Below, piece by piece: positions 1 to 12,700 of a stretch of DNA of 64,000 nt. The notes under the pieces were generated by a model. It searched no databases. It worked only from the letters and a program-made list of their open reading frames with translations, and was not told the origin of the DNA. Made by a program: the position numbers and the translations under genes. Source of the DNA: Sipunculus nudus (taxonomy: Eukaryota > Annelida > Sipuncula > Golfingiida > Sipunculidae); the NCBI GenBank assembly GCA_026874595.1, contig CM049320.1, forward strand, positions 39,248,714 through 39,312,713, given 5' to 3'. How positions within the stretch are numbered: the first letter of the stretch is position 1; every line of letters begins with the position of its first letter.

Positions 1-2025
1 TCTACAAAGATATCAAGGTAAGCTAGAGGTAGCAGACATCATGAATAAACATGTCTACAAAAATATCAAGGTAAGCAAGAGGTGGCAGACATCATGAATA
101 TACTTGTCTATCAAGATATCGAGGTAAGCTAGAGGTGGCAGACATCAAGAATAAAAGTGTCCACAAAGATATCAAGGTAAGCTAGAGGTGGCAGACATCA
201 TGAATAAACATGTCTACAAAGGTATCAAGGTAAGCTAGAGGTAGCAGACATCATGAATAGACATGTCTACAAAGATATCAAGATAAGCTAGAGGTGGCAG
301 ACATGAATAAACTTGTCTATAAAGATATCAAGGTAAGCTAGAGGTAGCAGACATCATGAATAAACGTGTCTACAAAGATATCAAGGTAAGCTAGAGGTAG
401 CAGACATCATGAATAAACGTGTCTACAAAGATATCAAGGTAAGCTAGAGGTAGCAGACATCATGAATAGATGTGTCTACAAAGATATCAAGGTAAGTTAG
501 AGGTAGCAGACATCATGAATAGATGTGTCTACAAAGATATCAAGGTAAGTTAGAGGTAGCAGACATCATGAATATACTTGTCTATAAAGAAATCATGGTA
601 AGCTAGAGGTGGCAGACATCATGAATAAACTTGTCTACAAAGATATCAAGGTAAGCTAGAGGTGGCAGACATCATGAATAAACATGTCTACAAAGATATC
701 AAGGTGAGCTAGAGGTGGAAGACATCATGAATAAACATGTCTACAAAGATATCAAGGTAAGCTAGAGGTAGCAGACATCATGAATAGATGTGTCTACAAA
801 GATATCAAGGTAAGTTAGAGGTAGCAGACATCATGAATATACTTGTCTTTAAAGAAATCATGGTAAGCTAGAGGTGGCAGACATCATGAATAAACCTGTC
901 TACAAAGATATCAAGGTAAGCTAGAGGTAGCAGACATCATGAACAAACTTGTCTACAAAGATATCAAGGTAAGCTAGAGGTAGCAGACATCATGAATAAA
1001 CGTGTCTACAAAGATATCAAGGTAAGCTAGAGGTAGCAGACATCATGAATAAACTTGTCTATCAAGATATCAAGGTAAGCAAGAGGTGGCAGACATCATG
1101 AATAAACGTGTCTACAAAGAAATCAAGGTAAGCTAGAGGTGGCAGACATCATGAATATACTTGTCTATCAAGATATCAAGGTGAGCAAGAGGTGGCAGAC
1201 ATCATGAATAAACTTGTCTACAAAGATATCAAGGTAAGCTAGAGGTGGCAGACATCATGAATAAACATTTCTATAAAGATATCAAGGTAAGCTAGAGGTG
1301 GCAGACATCATGAATAAACTTGTCTACAAAGGTATCAAGGTAAGTTAGAGGTAGCAGACATCATGAATAAACTTGTCTATAAAGATATCAAGGTAAGCTA
1401 GAGGTGGCAGACATCATGAATAAACTTGTCTACAAAGATATCAAGGTGAGCTAGAGGTGGCAGACATCATGAATATACTTGTCTATCAAGATATCAAGGT
1501 AAGCAAGAGGTGGCAGACATCATGAATATACTAGTCTGTCAAGATATCAAGGTAAGCTAGAGGTGGCAGACATAATGAATATACTTGTCTATCAAGATAT
1601 CAAGGTAAGCTAAAGGTAGCAGACATCATGAATAAACTTATCTACAAAGATACTAAGGTAAGCAAGAGGTGCTAGACATGAGTAAACCTTTCCATAAAGA
1701 CATCAAGGTGAGCTAGAAGTGGCTGATATCATAAATAAGCTTGTCTATAAAGATATCAAGGAAAGGTAAAGGTGCCCGACATGAATAACTTTGTCTATAA
1801 AGAAATCATGGTAAGCTAGAGGTGGCAGACATCATGAATAAACCTGTCTATAATGATTTCAAGGTAAACTAGAGGTGGCAGACATCATGAATAAACCTGT
1901 CTATAATGATTTCAAGGTAAACTAGAGGTGGCAGACATCATGAATAAACTTTTCTATAGAGATATCAAGGTAAGCTAGAGGTGGTAGACATCATGAATAA
2001 ACTTGTCATTAAAGATTTCAAGGTG
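1..2025 (+). repeat. 53-bp minisatellite array (about 38 units) in a RhoGEF intron
   Basis: Head-to-tail array of a 53-bp unit that begins tctacaaagatatcaaggta and runs through agctagaggtagcagacatc to atgaataaacatg. It starts at or before base 1 and decays after about 1650, where units become shorter and more diverged, ending near 2025. The period is not a multiple of three and the array has no long open frame, so it is not coding. It sits on the same strand as, and just upstream of, the PH-domain exon at 2247. Nearly every unit contains AAG|GTAAGC or AAG|GTAAGT, a close match to a 5' splice site. Confidence 0.95.
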
Positions 2026-2246
2026 TATTGCACAGAGATTTAATCATAATGTGAGAACTTTTAGATTTACCTGTTCCAATTAGAGAAATAGGAAAGATAT
2101 TGAACTTAAACAGATAATAATCACTTCTTAGTTCAGCCCTCCATTAGCTTTCAGCTTGAGCCAACTCGTTATATATTATTAGTAAATGTATTAATTTCAG
2201 GTGTACAAAATTCCTGACTGCATGGTCTTGAATTTTTGTTTTCTAG
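2026..2246 (+). other. Unique intron sequence with acceptor before the PH exon
   Basis: About 220 bp of AT-rich, non-repetitive intron between the minisatellite and the first visible RhoGEF exon. It ends in a pyrimidine-rich tract followed by TTTTCTAG, the acceptor for the exon starting at 2247. Confidence 0.7.
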
Positions 2247-5200
2247 ACATTCCCGCTGGTGTCTCGAGCACGTTACCTTGTGAAGCGGGGCATGCTTACA
2301 CACATCCAAAGAGAGACCCTTGGTGGTATCCTTCCCAGAAGAGCTCAGAACTTGCATTTCTATTTGTTCAATGATCTACTGGTCATAACCAAAAAGAAAA
2401 GGTCAGTTTGTCCCTCAATTAATAGAAATTGCCTTATGTATACTGCTTCTGTACTAGGTCTCTTGTAGTTCATCATAAGGACACTTTGCACTTTAACCTC
2501 TTGCCCTTTAGCCTCTTGCCCTTTAGCAGCTTAACCAACAAGCTATTTCATTTCTCTTGAATGTCTTAAAGAATATTAAAATTAACTATAAGATAAGATT
2601 ATAATATGAGGGGTCTAATTTGTCAAAAGTTTTAGAGGATTATTAATGTTTTGAAGTGTATTCCTGAGTAAAAATGGCCCAGCTGTCATTGTGAAGGAAA
2701 CTGACTGACATGGGAGTCATATGTTTTGGCCTTATCAGACACATACAACATGGCAGACTTTTTTATATATTTGACAGTGAAAACCAGTACATCGTTGTTG
2801 ACTACACGGCTCGCATCCACGTAGAAGCTCAGTACCTTATTAGGGATTCACCATCCAAGGGACAGTCACCTGGCTCTACTAAGGACCAGAAAAACCTTTT
2901 CTTGATGGTTTTACTTGAAAACCATGCGGGAAAAGCTGTGGAATACCTTCTGTCAACCAAAAATACGTAAGTTCACATGTATGTGATGTTGAGATAAGTT
3001 TTCATATGTTTAAACCTGCGGTTGTGTATGAATAATATTTAAACCCACATTCTTCCTAATCTCCATTTAACAGATTGCCTCAGGTGCCTGTAATAGAAAA
3101 TGTCTGTTATAGAGAGGCAGTAGTCATAGAGAGGTGCCTTTAATAGAGAATGACAATAACAGGTGGCTGTAATAGAGAGATATTTGTAATGAAGAGGTAT
3201 CTGATTGAGAGGTGCCTGCAATAGAGAGGTGGCTGTAATAAAGAGGTGCCTGTTATAAAGAAGTGCCTTTAAAAGAGAAGTATCTGTAATAGAAAATTCA
3301 TGTAATAGAGCGGTGTCTGTAATGGAGAGGTGCATGAAATGAAGAGGAAGTTGTCATTGAGAGGTGTTTATAAAAGAGATGCCTGTAATAGAAAGGTGAT
3401 TGTAATAGAGAGGTGCCTGTAATAGAGAAGTGCCTGTAATAGAGGTGCCTGTAATAGAGAGGTGGCAGTAATAGAGAGCTGCCTGTTATAGAGAGGTGCC
3501 TGTAATAGAAAGGTGATTGTAATAGAGAGGTGCCTGTAATAGAGAAGTGCATGTAATAGAGGTGCCTGTAATAGAGAGGTGGCAGTAATAGAGAGCTGCC
3601 TGTTATGGAGAGATGCCTGTAATAGAAAGGTGATTGTAATAGAGAGGTGCCTGTAATAGAGAAGTGCCTGTAATAGAGATGCCTGTAATAGAATGGTGAT
3701 TGTAATAGAGAGGTGCCTGTAATAGAGAAGTGCATGTAATAGAGGTGCCTGTAATAGAGAGGTGGCAGTAATAGAGAGCTGCCTGTTATAGAGAGATGCC
3801 TGTAATAGAAAGGTGATTGTAATAGAGAGGTGCCTGTAATAGAGAAATGCCTGTAATAGAGGTGCCTGTAATAGAGAGGTGGCAGTAATAGAGAGCTGCC
3901 TGTTATAGAGAGATGCCTGTAATAGAAAGGTGATTGTAGTAGAGAGGTGCCTGTAATAGAGAAGTGCCTGTAATAGAGATGCCTGTAATAGAATGGTGAT
4001 TGTAATAGAGAGGTGCCTGTAATAGAGAAGTGCCTGTATTAGAGGTGCCTGTAATAGAGAGGTGGCAGTAATAGAGAGCTGCCTGTAATAGAGAGGTGCC
4101 TGTAATAGAAAGGTGATTGTAATAGAGAGGTGCCTGTAATAGAGAAGTGCATGTAATAGAGGTGCCTGTAATAGAGAGGTGGCAGTAATAGAGAGCTGCC
4201 TGTTATAGAGAGATGCCTGTAATAGAAAGGTGATTGTAATAGAGAGGTGCCTGTAATAGAGATGTGGCAGTAATAGAGAGGTGCCTGTAATAGAGAAGTG
4301 CCTGTATTAGAGGTGCCTGTAATAGAGAAGTGCCTGTATTAGAGGTGCCTGTAATAGAGAGGTGGCAGTAATAGAGAGCTGCTTATAATAGAGAGGTGCC
4401 TGTAATAGAAAGGTGATTGTAATAGAGAGGTGCCTGTAATAGAGAAGTGCATGTAATAGAGGTGCCTGTAATAGAGAGGTGGCAGTAAAAGAGAGCTGCC
4501 TGTTATAGAGAGATGCCTGTAATAGAAAGGTGATTGTAATAGAGAGGTGCCTGTAATAGAGAAATGCCTGTAATAGAGGTGCCTGTAATAGAGAGGTGGC
4601 AGTAATAGAGAGCTGCCTGTTATGGAGAGATGCCTGTAATAGAAAGGTGATTGTAGTAGAGAGGTGCCTGTAATAGAGAAGTGCCTGTAATAGAGATGCC
4701 TGTAATAGAATGGTGATTGTAATAGAGAGGTGCCTGTAATAGAGAAGTGCCTGTATTAGAGGTGCCTGTAATAGAGAGGTGGCAGTAATAGAGAGCTGCC
4801 TGTAATAGAGAGGTGCCTGTAATAGAAAGGTGATTGTAATAGAGAGGTGCCTGTAATAGAGAAGTGCATGTAATAGAGGTGCCTGTAATAGAGAGGTGGC
4901 AGTAATAGAGAGCTGCCTGTTATAGAGAGATGCCTGTAATAGAAAGGTGATTGTAATAGAGAGGTGCCTGTAATAGAGATGTGCCTGTAATAGAGATGCC
5001 TGTAATAGAAAGGTGATTGTAATAAAAAGGTGCCTGTAATAGAGAAGTGCCTGTAATAGGGAGGTGCCTGTAATATAGAGGGGCTTTTAATAGAAAGGTT
5101 CCTGTAATAAGGAAGTGCCTGTAATAGGGAGGTGCCTGTTATATGGAGGTGCCTGTAATATGAAGGTGCCTGTAATATAAATGTGCCTGTAATAGAGAGG

Positions 5201-7743
5201 TGCCTGTAATAGAGAGGTGGCAGTAATAGAGAGATATACAAAATAGACAGATTCCTATAATGTGATGTTTCTCTGTATGTGGAAAACTAGCATATTTTTA
5301 TATTTAGTAGTCATAGATGTCACATACAATTTGATGACTTGATATATGAATGTTAACTTTTTTTAATTATGATTTTGTAGATCTGAGATGACTCGCTGGG
5401 TTGAAGCTGTGACACCTCCACAACAGGTCAATGAAAATGAGAAGATATATGAAGACTGGGGTAAGATCATTAAAAAACTCATTAAAAAGTCATGAAGCCA
5501 TGCAACATCACCAGTAATAGTCAATATGATTATTAATAAAAATATCAAATGATGAGCCAGAATTTAATGTGCTTGTCATGAAGTTTTACTCCCAGAAAAA
5601 TCAAAGAAAGGAAAATGGGGGAAAAAAATGAAAGTATGATCAGTGTTGTTTTGCTATTATGTTAACATGGGATAAGTGATACATTTTGCTTCATGTTGAT
5701 CAGTATATATTTTGTGATAGTTTTGTTGGGATTGTGTTTTGCTGCAATACTGATCACAGTTCAGATGTGTTTTTATGCCCCCGCCACAAAGTGGCATATA
5801 GTTTTTCCCATGGCTGTCATTCCCTAATTCCGTCATTCCAAAATGAAACAGTTGTATGTACTTTTTTCGCAATGCCTGCATTTTTGTGTGTTGGCAGATA
5901 ATGACCAGTTACATATCGAGTTCGCGTTTCGTTCCAGTTGACCTACTTTTGACCGTATGACGGCTCTGGAACATAGAAAATTTCAGAAAAATAGAAATTT
6001 TTTATGACAAATGCACATTTACAGACTTTTTTTAGCAGTTCCTGCAGATATTGGCCTAATTTTTGTTATGTGGGTGCATAATGACCACTTTCAGATTGAG
6101 TTCGTGTTTTGTTCCAGTTGACGTACTTTTGACCATATGACGGCTCCTAAAAACATAAAAAATTTCATGAAAAATAGAAAAAATAGAATGCACATGTACA
6201 GACTTTTTTTCACAATGCTTGCAGATATTGGCCTTATTTTTGGTGTGTGGCAGCAAAATAATCACTTACAGATTGAATTCGCATTTTGTCCAAGTTTATC
6301 TACTTTTGACCGTATGACAGCTCCTGAACATAGAAAATTTTACAAACTTTAACAAATATTTCTAATTTGCTCCATGTGGGGGCATTTGTGTTGTTCCGAC
6401 ACATCTGGTTTATTTTTTTCATAATGCTAACCTAGGATATGTTCTGTTGCAATCTATATTTGTGCTTGAACTTATATAAGTTCTCATATTTGACATATTT
6501 TTCTAAAGTTCTCATCAACTTTTTATATGTTGCTATTCCTCTGATAAATGATGTATTTTGCTTATATTTTAATAAGTAATGATAATGCTTCACTTTTGAT
6601 AAGTGCTGTGTTTTACAACAGTTTTGATTATTGGTGTAATTTGCTACATGTTTTGCACCTTAACAAATTTATTACCTAGACACTTGTACTGTTACAGACT
6701 GTCCGCAAGTCCAAGTGGTCAGCCCATACACAGCAACACAACCAGATGAACTTAGCCTGGAGGAATCTGACATCATCAATGTGTTCCGAAAACTTAATGA
6801 TGGTAAGTGTAAAAAATTCAATAAGCAGAGCAGTTAAACCTATCATCTCCATTATGGGCATAAAAAATTTTAAGAGAAGTTTCAGGATTAACTGAATGGA
6901 ACTAATTAACCTTTTGATATGCAGGATTTTGAATATTGTCAGCCATCATTATAGTAAATAGGATAGATTTTAAAAGTTAAAATGATAATTGATGTTTGAA
7001 AAATTTTTAAAATTACCAATGATTGATTATCAATAGATTATTTTATGTACTTTCTATATAACCTCAAAATCTGTTGTATACTGGTACCTAAAATATTGAT
7101 CCCAGTAAATAGTCTTACATGTACATTGGTATTCATAACGTAACAGGATTGGATTCTTTGCATGTGCATCTATAATAAGTTTTAATTGATTATGCAAAAA
7201 TGCAATCAGTTTAATAAATGTTGAAAGAAAATGTCCAAACAACCTTCACAAAGGGGTATAAGAACTTTTTACAACCAAAATTACCTTTAGACCATTAATA
7301 AATATACACAGATAAAGCAAGAAATCACATAAATTCTTTTTTAAAGGAAGGTGAATGGGCAGCTTTAACAGTGATTATAGTAATCAATAATATACATGTT
7401 ATATTGTACAGTTTAATTTAATATTACAAATTTCAGTGTTCCAGGTAATGATAAATACTGTTAATATGTAGTGAGTGACAATTTCAGGTGAATTTTGCTG
7501 CTCAGTAAAAGTTTATAACAAGATGTCTCAGTAATTGCTTAAATTACCTTTTTTTTACCAGGAATGTATGAAGGGGAGAGAATCCGTGATGGACAGAGAG
7601 GTTGGTTCCCAGCCAGTCACACAAAGGAGATCCACAGCAAGCACATCCGAGCGAAAAACTTACGACAACGATACCGGCTCCTCATGTTGTCAGAGTCAAA
7701 GGTCGCCGAGAGGCAGTTTCAGACATCAAAGTTCTTCTTTTGA
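2247..7743 (+). CDS. Ephexin-family Rho guanine nucleotide exchange factor, C-terminal part (PH + SH3), 5 exons
   Basis: Exons 2247-2401, 2778-2966, 5381-5460, 6698-6802 and 7562-7743 join in phase (711 nt, 236 residues plus TGA at 7741-7743); all introns are GT-AG. The first two exons and the start of the third encode a PH domain: [14 protein letters not shown], then [17 protein letters not shown], then ENQYIVVDY, and the closing helix [11 protein letters not shown]. After a short linker, [19 protein letters not shown] begins an SH3 domain that ends in [20 protein letters not shown], followed by a short tail ending KFFF. The PH-SH3 order and the DCPQVQ junction are those of ephexins (NGEF, ARHGEF5/15/16/19/26), which activate Rho GTPases at the membrane, often downstream of Eph receptors. 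The catalytic DH domain must lie 5' of this window. The SH3 has Met where the ligand-groove Trp normally follows DG. The family call is firm; the exact paralogue is not. Confidence 0.92.
3060..5235 (+). repeat. 17-bp minisatellite with about 117-bp higher-order repeat, in the PH-domain intron
   Basis: The basic unit is gaggtgcctgtaataga (17 bp), with variants reading ggtggcag, agctgcctgttat, aggtgattgt and a 15-bp form ggtgcctgtaataga. Between about 3400 and 5000 these variants recur in fixed order (six 17-mers plus one 15-mer, about 117 bp), a higher-order repeat. The flanks (3060-3400 and 5000-5235) hold only diverged monomers. The array fills most of the intron between exons 2778-2966 and 5381-5460. 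Its minus strand stays open for up to 161 codons ([13 protein letters not shown] repeats), but that is a by-product of the repeat. Confidence 0.95.
5777..6412. mobile_element. Non-autonomous element with short terminal inverted repeats and three internal modules
   Basis: It is bounded by atgcccccgccac on the left and gtgggggcat on the right (inverted match of about 8 bp), with a tail ending gacacatctggttt. Inside are three diverged copies of a module of about 175 bp. Each contains a version of ttccagttgacctacttttgaccgtatgacggct followed by an AT-rich stretch with catagaaaattt (near 5935, 6115 and 6290). There is no transposase. It lies in the RhoGEF intron 5461-6697, which otherwise shows nothing recognisable. 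Confidence 0.6.
7253..7375 (+). repeat. Dispersed repeat family A, short copy
   Basis: The sequence aactttttacaaccaaaatt, followed by aaatcacataaattcttttt and ggtgaatgggcagcttta, recurs in longer form at about 31210-31530. A related copy is at about 37890-38225. It lies in the last RhoGEF intron (6803-7561). The remainder of that intron is AT-rich and unremarkable. Confidence 0.65.
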
Positions 7744-7815
7744 GCTGAAGTATTTCGAAGTGTATCATAAAATGAGGATTTTCTGTTCAGTGCTCAAATG
7801 TAAAGTAAACATTTT

Positions 7816-9735
7816 TTGTTAGCTCAGCTGACTATAAGTCATCTGAGCTATAGTCGTGGTCCATTGTCCGTCGTCCGTCCGTCTGTCCGTCCGTCTGTCC
7901 GTCCGTCCGTAGATGTGGCACGTTTTGAAACCGTAAGATCTAGGAATCCAAAATTCAGCATAATGTTAGATGTCCCCAAGATCTCCTACCAAGCCGAAAA
8001 CTGGGTCTTTGCGACTTCGTTCCTTTGAGAAATTAAGGAAAAACCTCAATTTTTTATTAAAATCCTATTTTCACACTTCAGGACTGCCTAATATCAAAAC
8101 CACTCATCTGTTTTTTCTCATATTTATCATAAATATTCCTCTATATAGTTCCTATGTACATGCCAGATATTAAGTCTGTAAAGTATAAATTCTTTAAGTT
8201 ATGGGCCCAAACATAATGACCTTTGTAAAAAATCAGGAAAAATAATAACTCACTTAACATGAAAAATTTTGAAACTAGAGTCTATTTTCTCAAGTATATA
8301 ACTACGTTTAATTAAGATTCAATTGTTTACCCAAAATTAGATCTGAATTTTGTAAATTTTTTAAGTTATTAGCATAAAAAAAAATCAGTACCTTAAATTT
8401 TGCCCAACTTTGACCATGGCACGTTTTTTTCCTGCAAGCACCATTGATTTAATTTTCACAGCATGTAAACATAAATATTTAGTTTATCTAAATCTGAAAT
8501 TAGAAAATAAAAGCTTGAAAATTAAGCTAGTTATTGATTTTTTTTCTGTAGTCACTTGCTTTGATTACAGATGCAGGGTCCCACTCCAGGCACTCCAGGT
8601 CACTGGAAGTCAGCTATGCCAGGGTTTCTGATTTGTTACAGTCACTGGGGGAGATCCCCTGCTGTGAAAGGTGTACAGTTATTCTCATATCACCACCCCA
8701 ATCACCCCCCCCCCCCCCCCCCCCCCGCGCAAACCCAACCCACCAAGTGTTATGCAGTAATTGTTATTGTTTTCACTGTATCTCCTTAAATGTAATGCTG
8801 TTTCCACTCCGATATGCAAAAACTTTCCTTGAAAAAATAATTCAAGGTGTAATCCAGAAGATGCAATGTTGTGTAATGTAGCATTTTTAAAGAAATCAAT
8901 TTTCCTTTAAATGATTTTAACAAAATATAAATGAACCCATCAGTATGCTTAAATTATAAAATATGAAGCACATTATGGATAAATAAAGACACAATTACAA
9001 ATTGTGAAATCTAAATCAAGTATTATTTTTAGTTATTTATTGTTTTGCAGATTTAAAAGATATATTTTTGTGGTAAAAAATAAATAAACATTTGTATGCA
9101 TGATGTGGTGTTATCTGACAAGATTGAGATTTATGATGATGCAGTTGAGAATTATGAATCAACTTTTATATTCAGATATATATGTTAAATTGGAGATATA
9201 GAAATATAAACTTAAATTAGAAAATAATTGATGTGATAAAAAAATCAGGATTTAATACAAACATTTGTTCATTATTTTCCTGCCTCAGCAGAATTTGAGA
9301 TCAGGCTTTGTTTTCCCTAATTTATGTTGTTAATTAGCTATATTTCAACTGTATACATTTCATTAAAAAATACATATATATTTAATAATATATATTATAC
9401 AAAAAAATAGATTCAATTGAACAAATGTGTAAACTACTGAAATGTCAACAGTTAATTGAAAAACCAACTAATGATCATGGTAATAGTACAGATCATTTGT
9501 TCACAAACTGCTCACATGCTTTAGTTTCAACATTAGGAAACACATGGTCAGGTCACAAAATATTATTTGCAACAATTTCTTGCTCATCAATACAAACCAG
9601 TCATATAAACCAACCATGGCCTTTATTACCTCTTCCTCTTACACTTTATCTCCATTAGATATTATTTTAGATTTTTACCTTCAAGGTTAACGTCAGCTGA
9701 GCACAGTGACCCATAGGTCCCTTGTTTTTAACTAT
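7816..9735 (+). mobile_element. Modular repeat element, family B (AGCTCAGCTGAC ... CAGCTGAGCACAGTGACCCATAGG)
   Basis: It starts about 70 bp after the RhoGEF stop with ttagctcagctgactataag and a (TCCG)n tract at 7866-7912. A matching right end lies near 9688-9735 (cagctgagcacagtgaccca, then taggtcccttgttttt). The same start and end words bound 22019-23243, and the end word recurs inverted at 40370-40400. A poly(C) run of 22 occupies 8705-8726. No transposase is visible. The LINE-like fragment at 9425-9658 may be nested inside. The element probably forms part of the RhoGEF 3' UTR unless polyadenylation occurs earlier; an AATAAA is present at 8982. Confidence 0.55.
9425..9658 (+). pseudogene. 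Fragment resembling a LINE-type endonuclease
   Basis: An open frame of 77 codons contains QQLIEKPTNDHGNSTDHLFT followed by NCSHALVSTLGNTWSGHKI and LFATIS. This resembles the C-terminal end of apurinic-type endonucleases of non-LTR retrotransposons, where the pattern is roughly QLI-PT, a short gap, D-IFTN and SDH-VFATL. The catalytic SDH motif reads SGH here, so it is degenerate. No reverse transcriptase follows. The call rests on pattern resemblance only. Confidence 0.4.
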
Positions 9736-9739
9736 AACT

Positions 9740-12700
9740 GACATTTATCCATAATATCAACTATGAACAGTGGTATAAGAAGTTTTGCTTACATTGCACA
9801 GAATTAAGAGTATTAGGGGTTCAGAAAGCGGGTGCCTGTCAGTGTTGTCCCTGAGTTTGTTTATACCTTGTGAAAATAGCACTATTTCATCAAAACATAG
9901 TAATATGTTTCTGTAATATGTGCAAATCTGTGACATACAAATGTGAGATCAAGAATTATTATTCATCTCAAGTTTGAGACTGGTCAGCTTGTTGGCCTCT
10001 TTTTTACTCTGATGGTTGTAACTAAACAACCAGGGTGGCTCTCTGTGATAAACACATGACATGTACAGGGAAAAAAATTGAGTCATTTCTGGAGGTTACC
10101 TATTTAGCTATACTCTGCCCCTTGTACTGAGTCATTATTTTAAAATGATCAGCCAGAAGTGACAATGCCACCTAGTGATGGGCATTTGAACTACACTTTT
10201 TTAGACACTTTACAAGGGTATGCCTGTCAAGCATGAGTGAAAAATGAAAATTGTTTTATAACATGATCAACAAAGTGGTCTGGGAAAACAACACATTTAT
10301 CCAACACCATTTATTGACAGGAAGTAGGTTTCCAGTTTCAGCTGACCACCAGGTTTCAGCTGCAGAACCATTTATTTTTTAAAGCTGAGAGTTGTGAAGT
10401 GAGCCCCATCTAATGGTGAATAGATGAACTACACTTACCACGGCTCAGCATGGTCAAGTAAAATTTGCACAGTATTATAATGTCAAAGCAGGCAGAAATA
10501 TTCAAGATTATATGCAGTGCATCAGCTTATTAGCAGTAGTGTTAAATACAGGCCTAGTCAAGAAATAATTATCAGATTCTAATGAGCATTTAATTTGATA
10601 TGTACTTAGTCAAGAAATATCTATTTCTACAAGACATTGTGTCAGTGTGAATGACTTACAGCTTTCTTGCTATGTTTATTATTACATGTTAAATGCCTGT
10701 TCTGCTGTTGGGGATATTCTTTTATGATTAAAGGATTGGTGGCACTGTTTGTGGAGCAGGACCGAAGGTGACCATATTATTAGAAAAAAAATGCTATTAT
10801 TTAGCTTTCTGGATTCATATGCAAAAAGTTAGAAATAATCCAAAAGTCATAGCCTTATATGACATGTTAAAAAATCACAGGATATACTTGAGGTTATGTC
10901 AGGATTAAACCAATTTACTTTGAGGCACAGGCGGGTTTTTTGAATTTGGCACCTTTAGTACAGAAGTCAAGACACGAGAACCACAAGGCTGCCTCCTACC
11001 TTACACATTATTAATTTTAACTTTTGATATTTCAAATGAGTACACATGTTATATGTGATTCCCCATCTATTTCATACTGTTAATGTTATTTTATTCATGT
11101 TTTAGATAAGCAACATGCAAAAATGTACTAAAAATTTCAGATTGATGAAACTACATTTTTACATTAATTTCTTTGAAAAATAATAAACACAAAAAACATG
11201 TTTATTTATTGTATAATGCGTATGATTTAGTAAATCAAAAATAAAATTCACTGAGTCTTTAATCAAAGGAACAGAAAATATATTTACTATACATTTGTCA
11301 TATTGTTTTTAGCTATTTATATATTGCGCTATATATTATTGTTTCATGCATATTTTAATATATTCCTGATTTTCAGCCAAAGCTTTGATATGCATCATTC
11401 CTCTCAGCTACTGCTAAAAGGCATGCGTAGATATTTGTATTTAAAAGTAAAGATACATATTTATTCCCATATTTATGTATTTATATTAACAGCCCTTGAA
11501 TCAAAATCAAATGATGTCCAAGGATAGCTGTACCAAGCTGAATGAAGCAATAGCTATTTACAAATAATTATGACTAGCTATTAAATAGCTAATGGTATGT
11601 TTATCAGCTGATTCTGCCACTAGTGATTAATATATTAATATCTGATTGAATTATATGTTTTGCTCAGCTTTTGATATATATTTTTTACTATGATTAAGCG
11701 CTGATACATTTCAATTATATAAAATTGGAATGTTAATCCTTTTGGGTTCTGCTTTGTGCTACTAAAGTTTATTCCATTTCATTTATTTACTTCAGGCCTT
11801 ATGTATCTTGATCTTTTTATGTTTACCAATGTTTCCACTTTTCCATCTTTTGTCATTGTTGCCAATGTTACATCTTTCAATAAACCCTACAAAAGTATTA
11901 GATAATGGGTCTCTAACATGAATGAAAAGGAGCCCTATGAATTACCAGATTATTATTTCTGGGATCTGTGCCATTTACAATATATCAAGTTAAAAAAAAA
12001 GCTGGATTGATTTCCAATTAGTGCAGAACAGCAAGCAAACAGTTAATGAAGAACAGCAGTTAAATATATACTAAATTCATTTCCAGTTGGAGACAGTGTG
12101 TGTTTACAAGATAAGTTTCAGCTCGGCATATATTGTGGTTTTATTGTCACATTTATCAGACACATCTGGTAAACATATTTAAAAATTTTGTATTATTTAT
12201 GTATAATTAATGTCACACTTTGTGCTGATTGATTTTCCTGTGCTTGTTATTTCATTAACAATGTGTATCTTTCAAGATGTGTCCTTTACCCTAATGGATA
12301 ATAATTTCTGCTCATTTGGTGTTTTGTTGGTTTTGTAAAGTAATTTCTGGGTTATTTCAGCTCTTGTTGGCTCCAAAATACTAGAGATTGGAACAACTAT
12401 AGGCTACTTTAAGATTTATTGTGATATAATAAAAATATGATTCTCATTTGGCCAAACTTAAAGAAAAGATCTCATTTACTGGGTTGTTTTCCATGATTTA
12501 GACAATTATAATCTTGGAAATCCCTTTGTATTGCACAATGAAAGTTTTATTTGTGATTAAAGGTAAGCCTTAAATTGTTGAGGGATATTTATTCAATAGA
12601 AATTAGTGTGATTCAGAATGTAATGTGTATATTATGCTTTATAGATTGTGGTAAATGTAACAGACTATGGTAAATGTAACCTCTGGAGGTAGTTAAAAAA

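Noticed and set aside
1-2025. CRISPR-like appearance of the regular 53-bp array
   Set aside because: Units are contiguous without unique spacers, and the context is a eukaryotic intron.
2710-2777. Upstream extension of the second PH exon (open frame starting [13 protein letters not shown])
   Set aside because: The acceptor TTTGACAG at 2770-2777 and the phase with the previous exon place the exon start at 2778; the extension is intron read-through.
3298-5241. Long minus-strand open frames rich in [14 protein letters not shown]
   Set aside because: They are translations of the 17-bp minisatellite within an intron; unit length and variants explain the frame.
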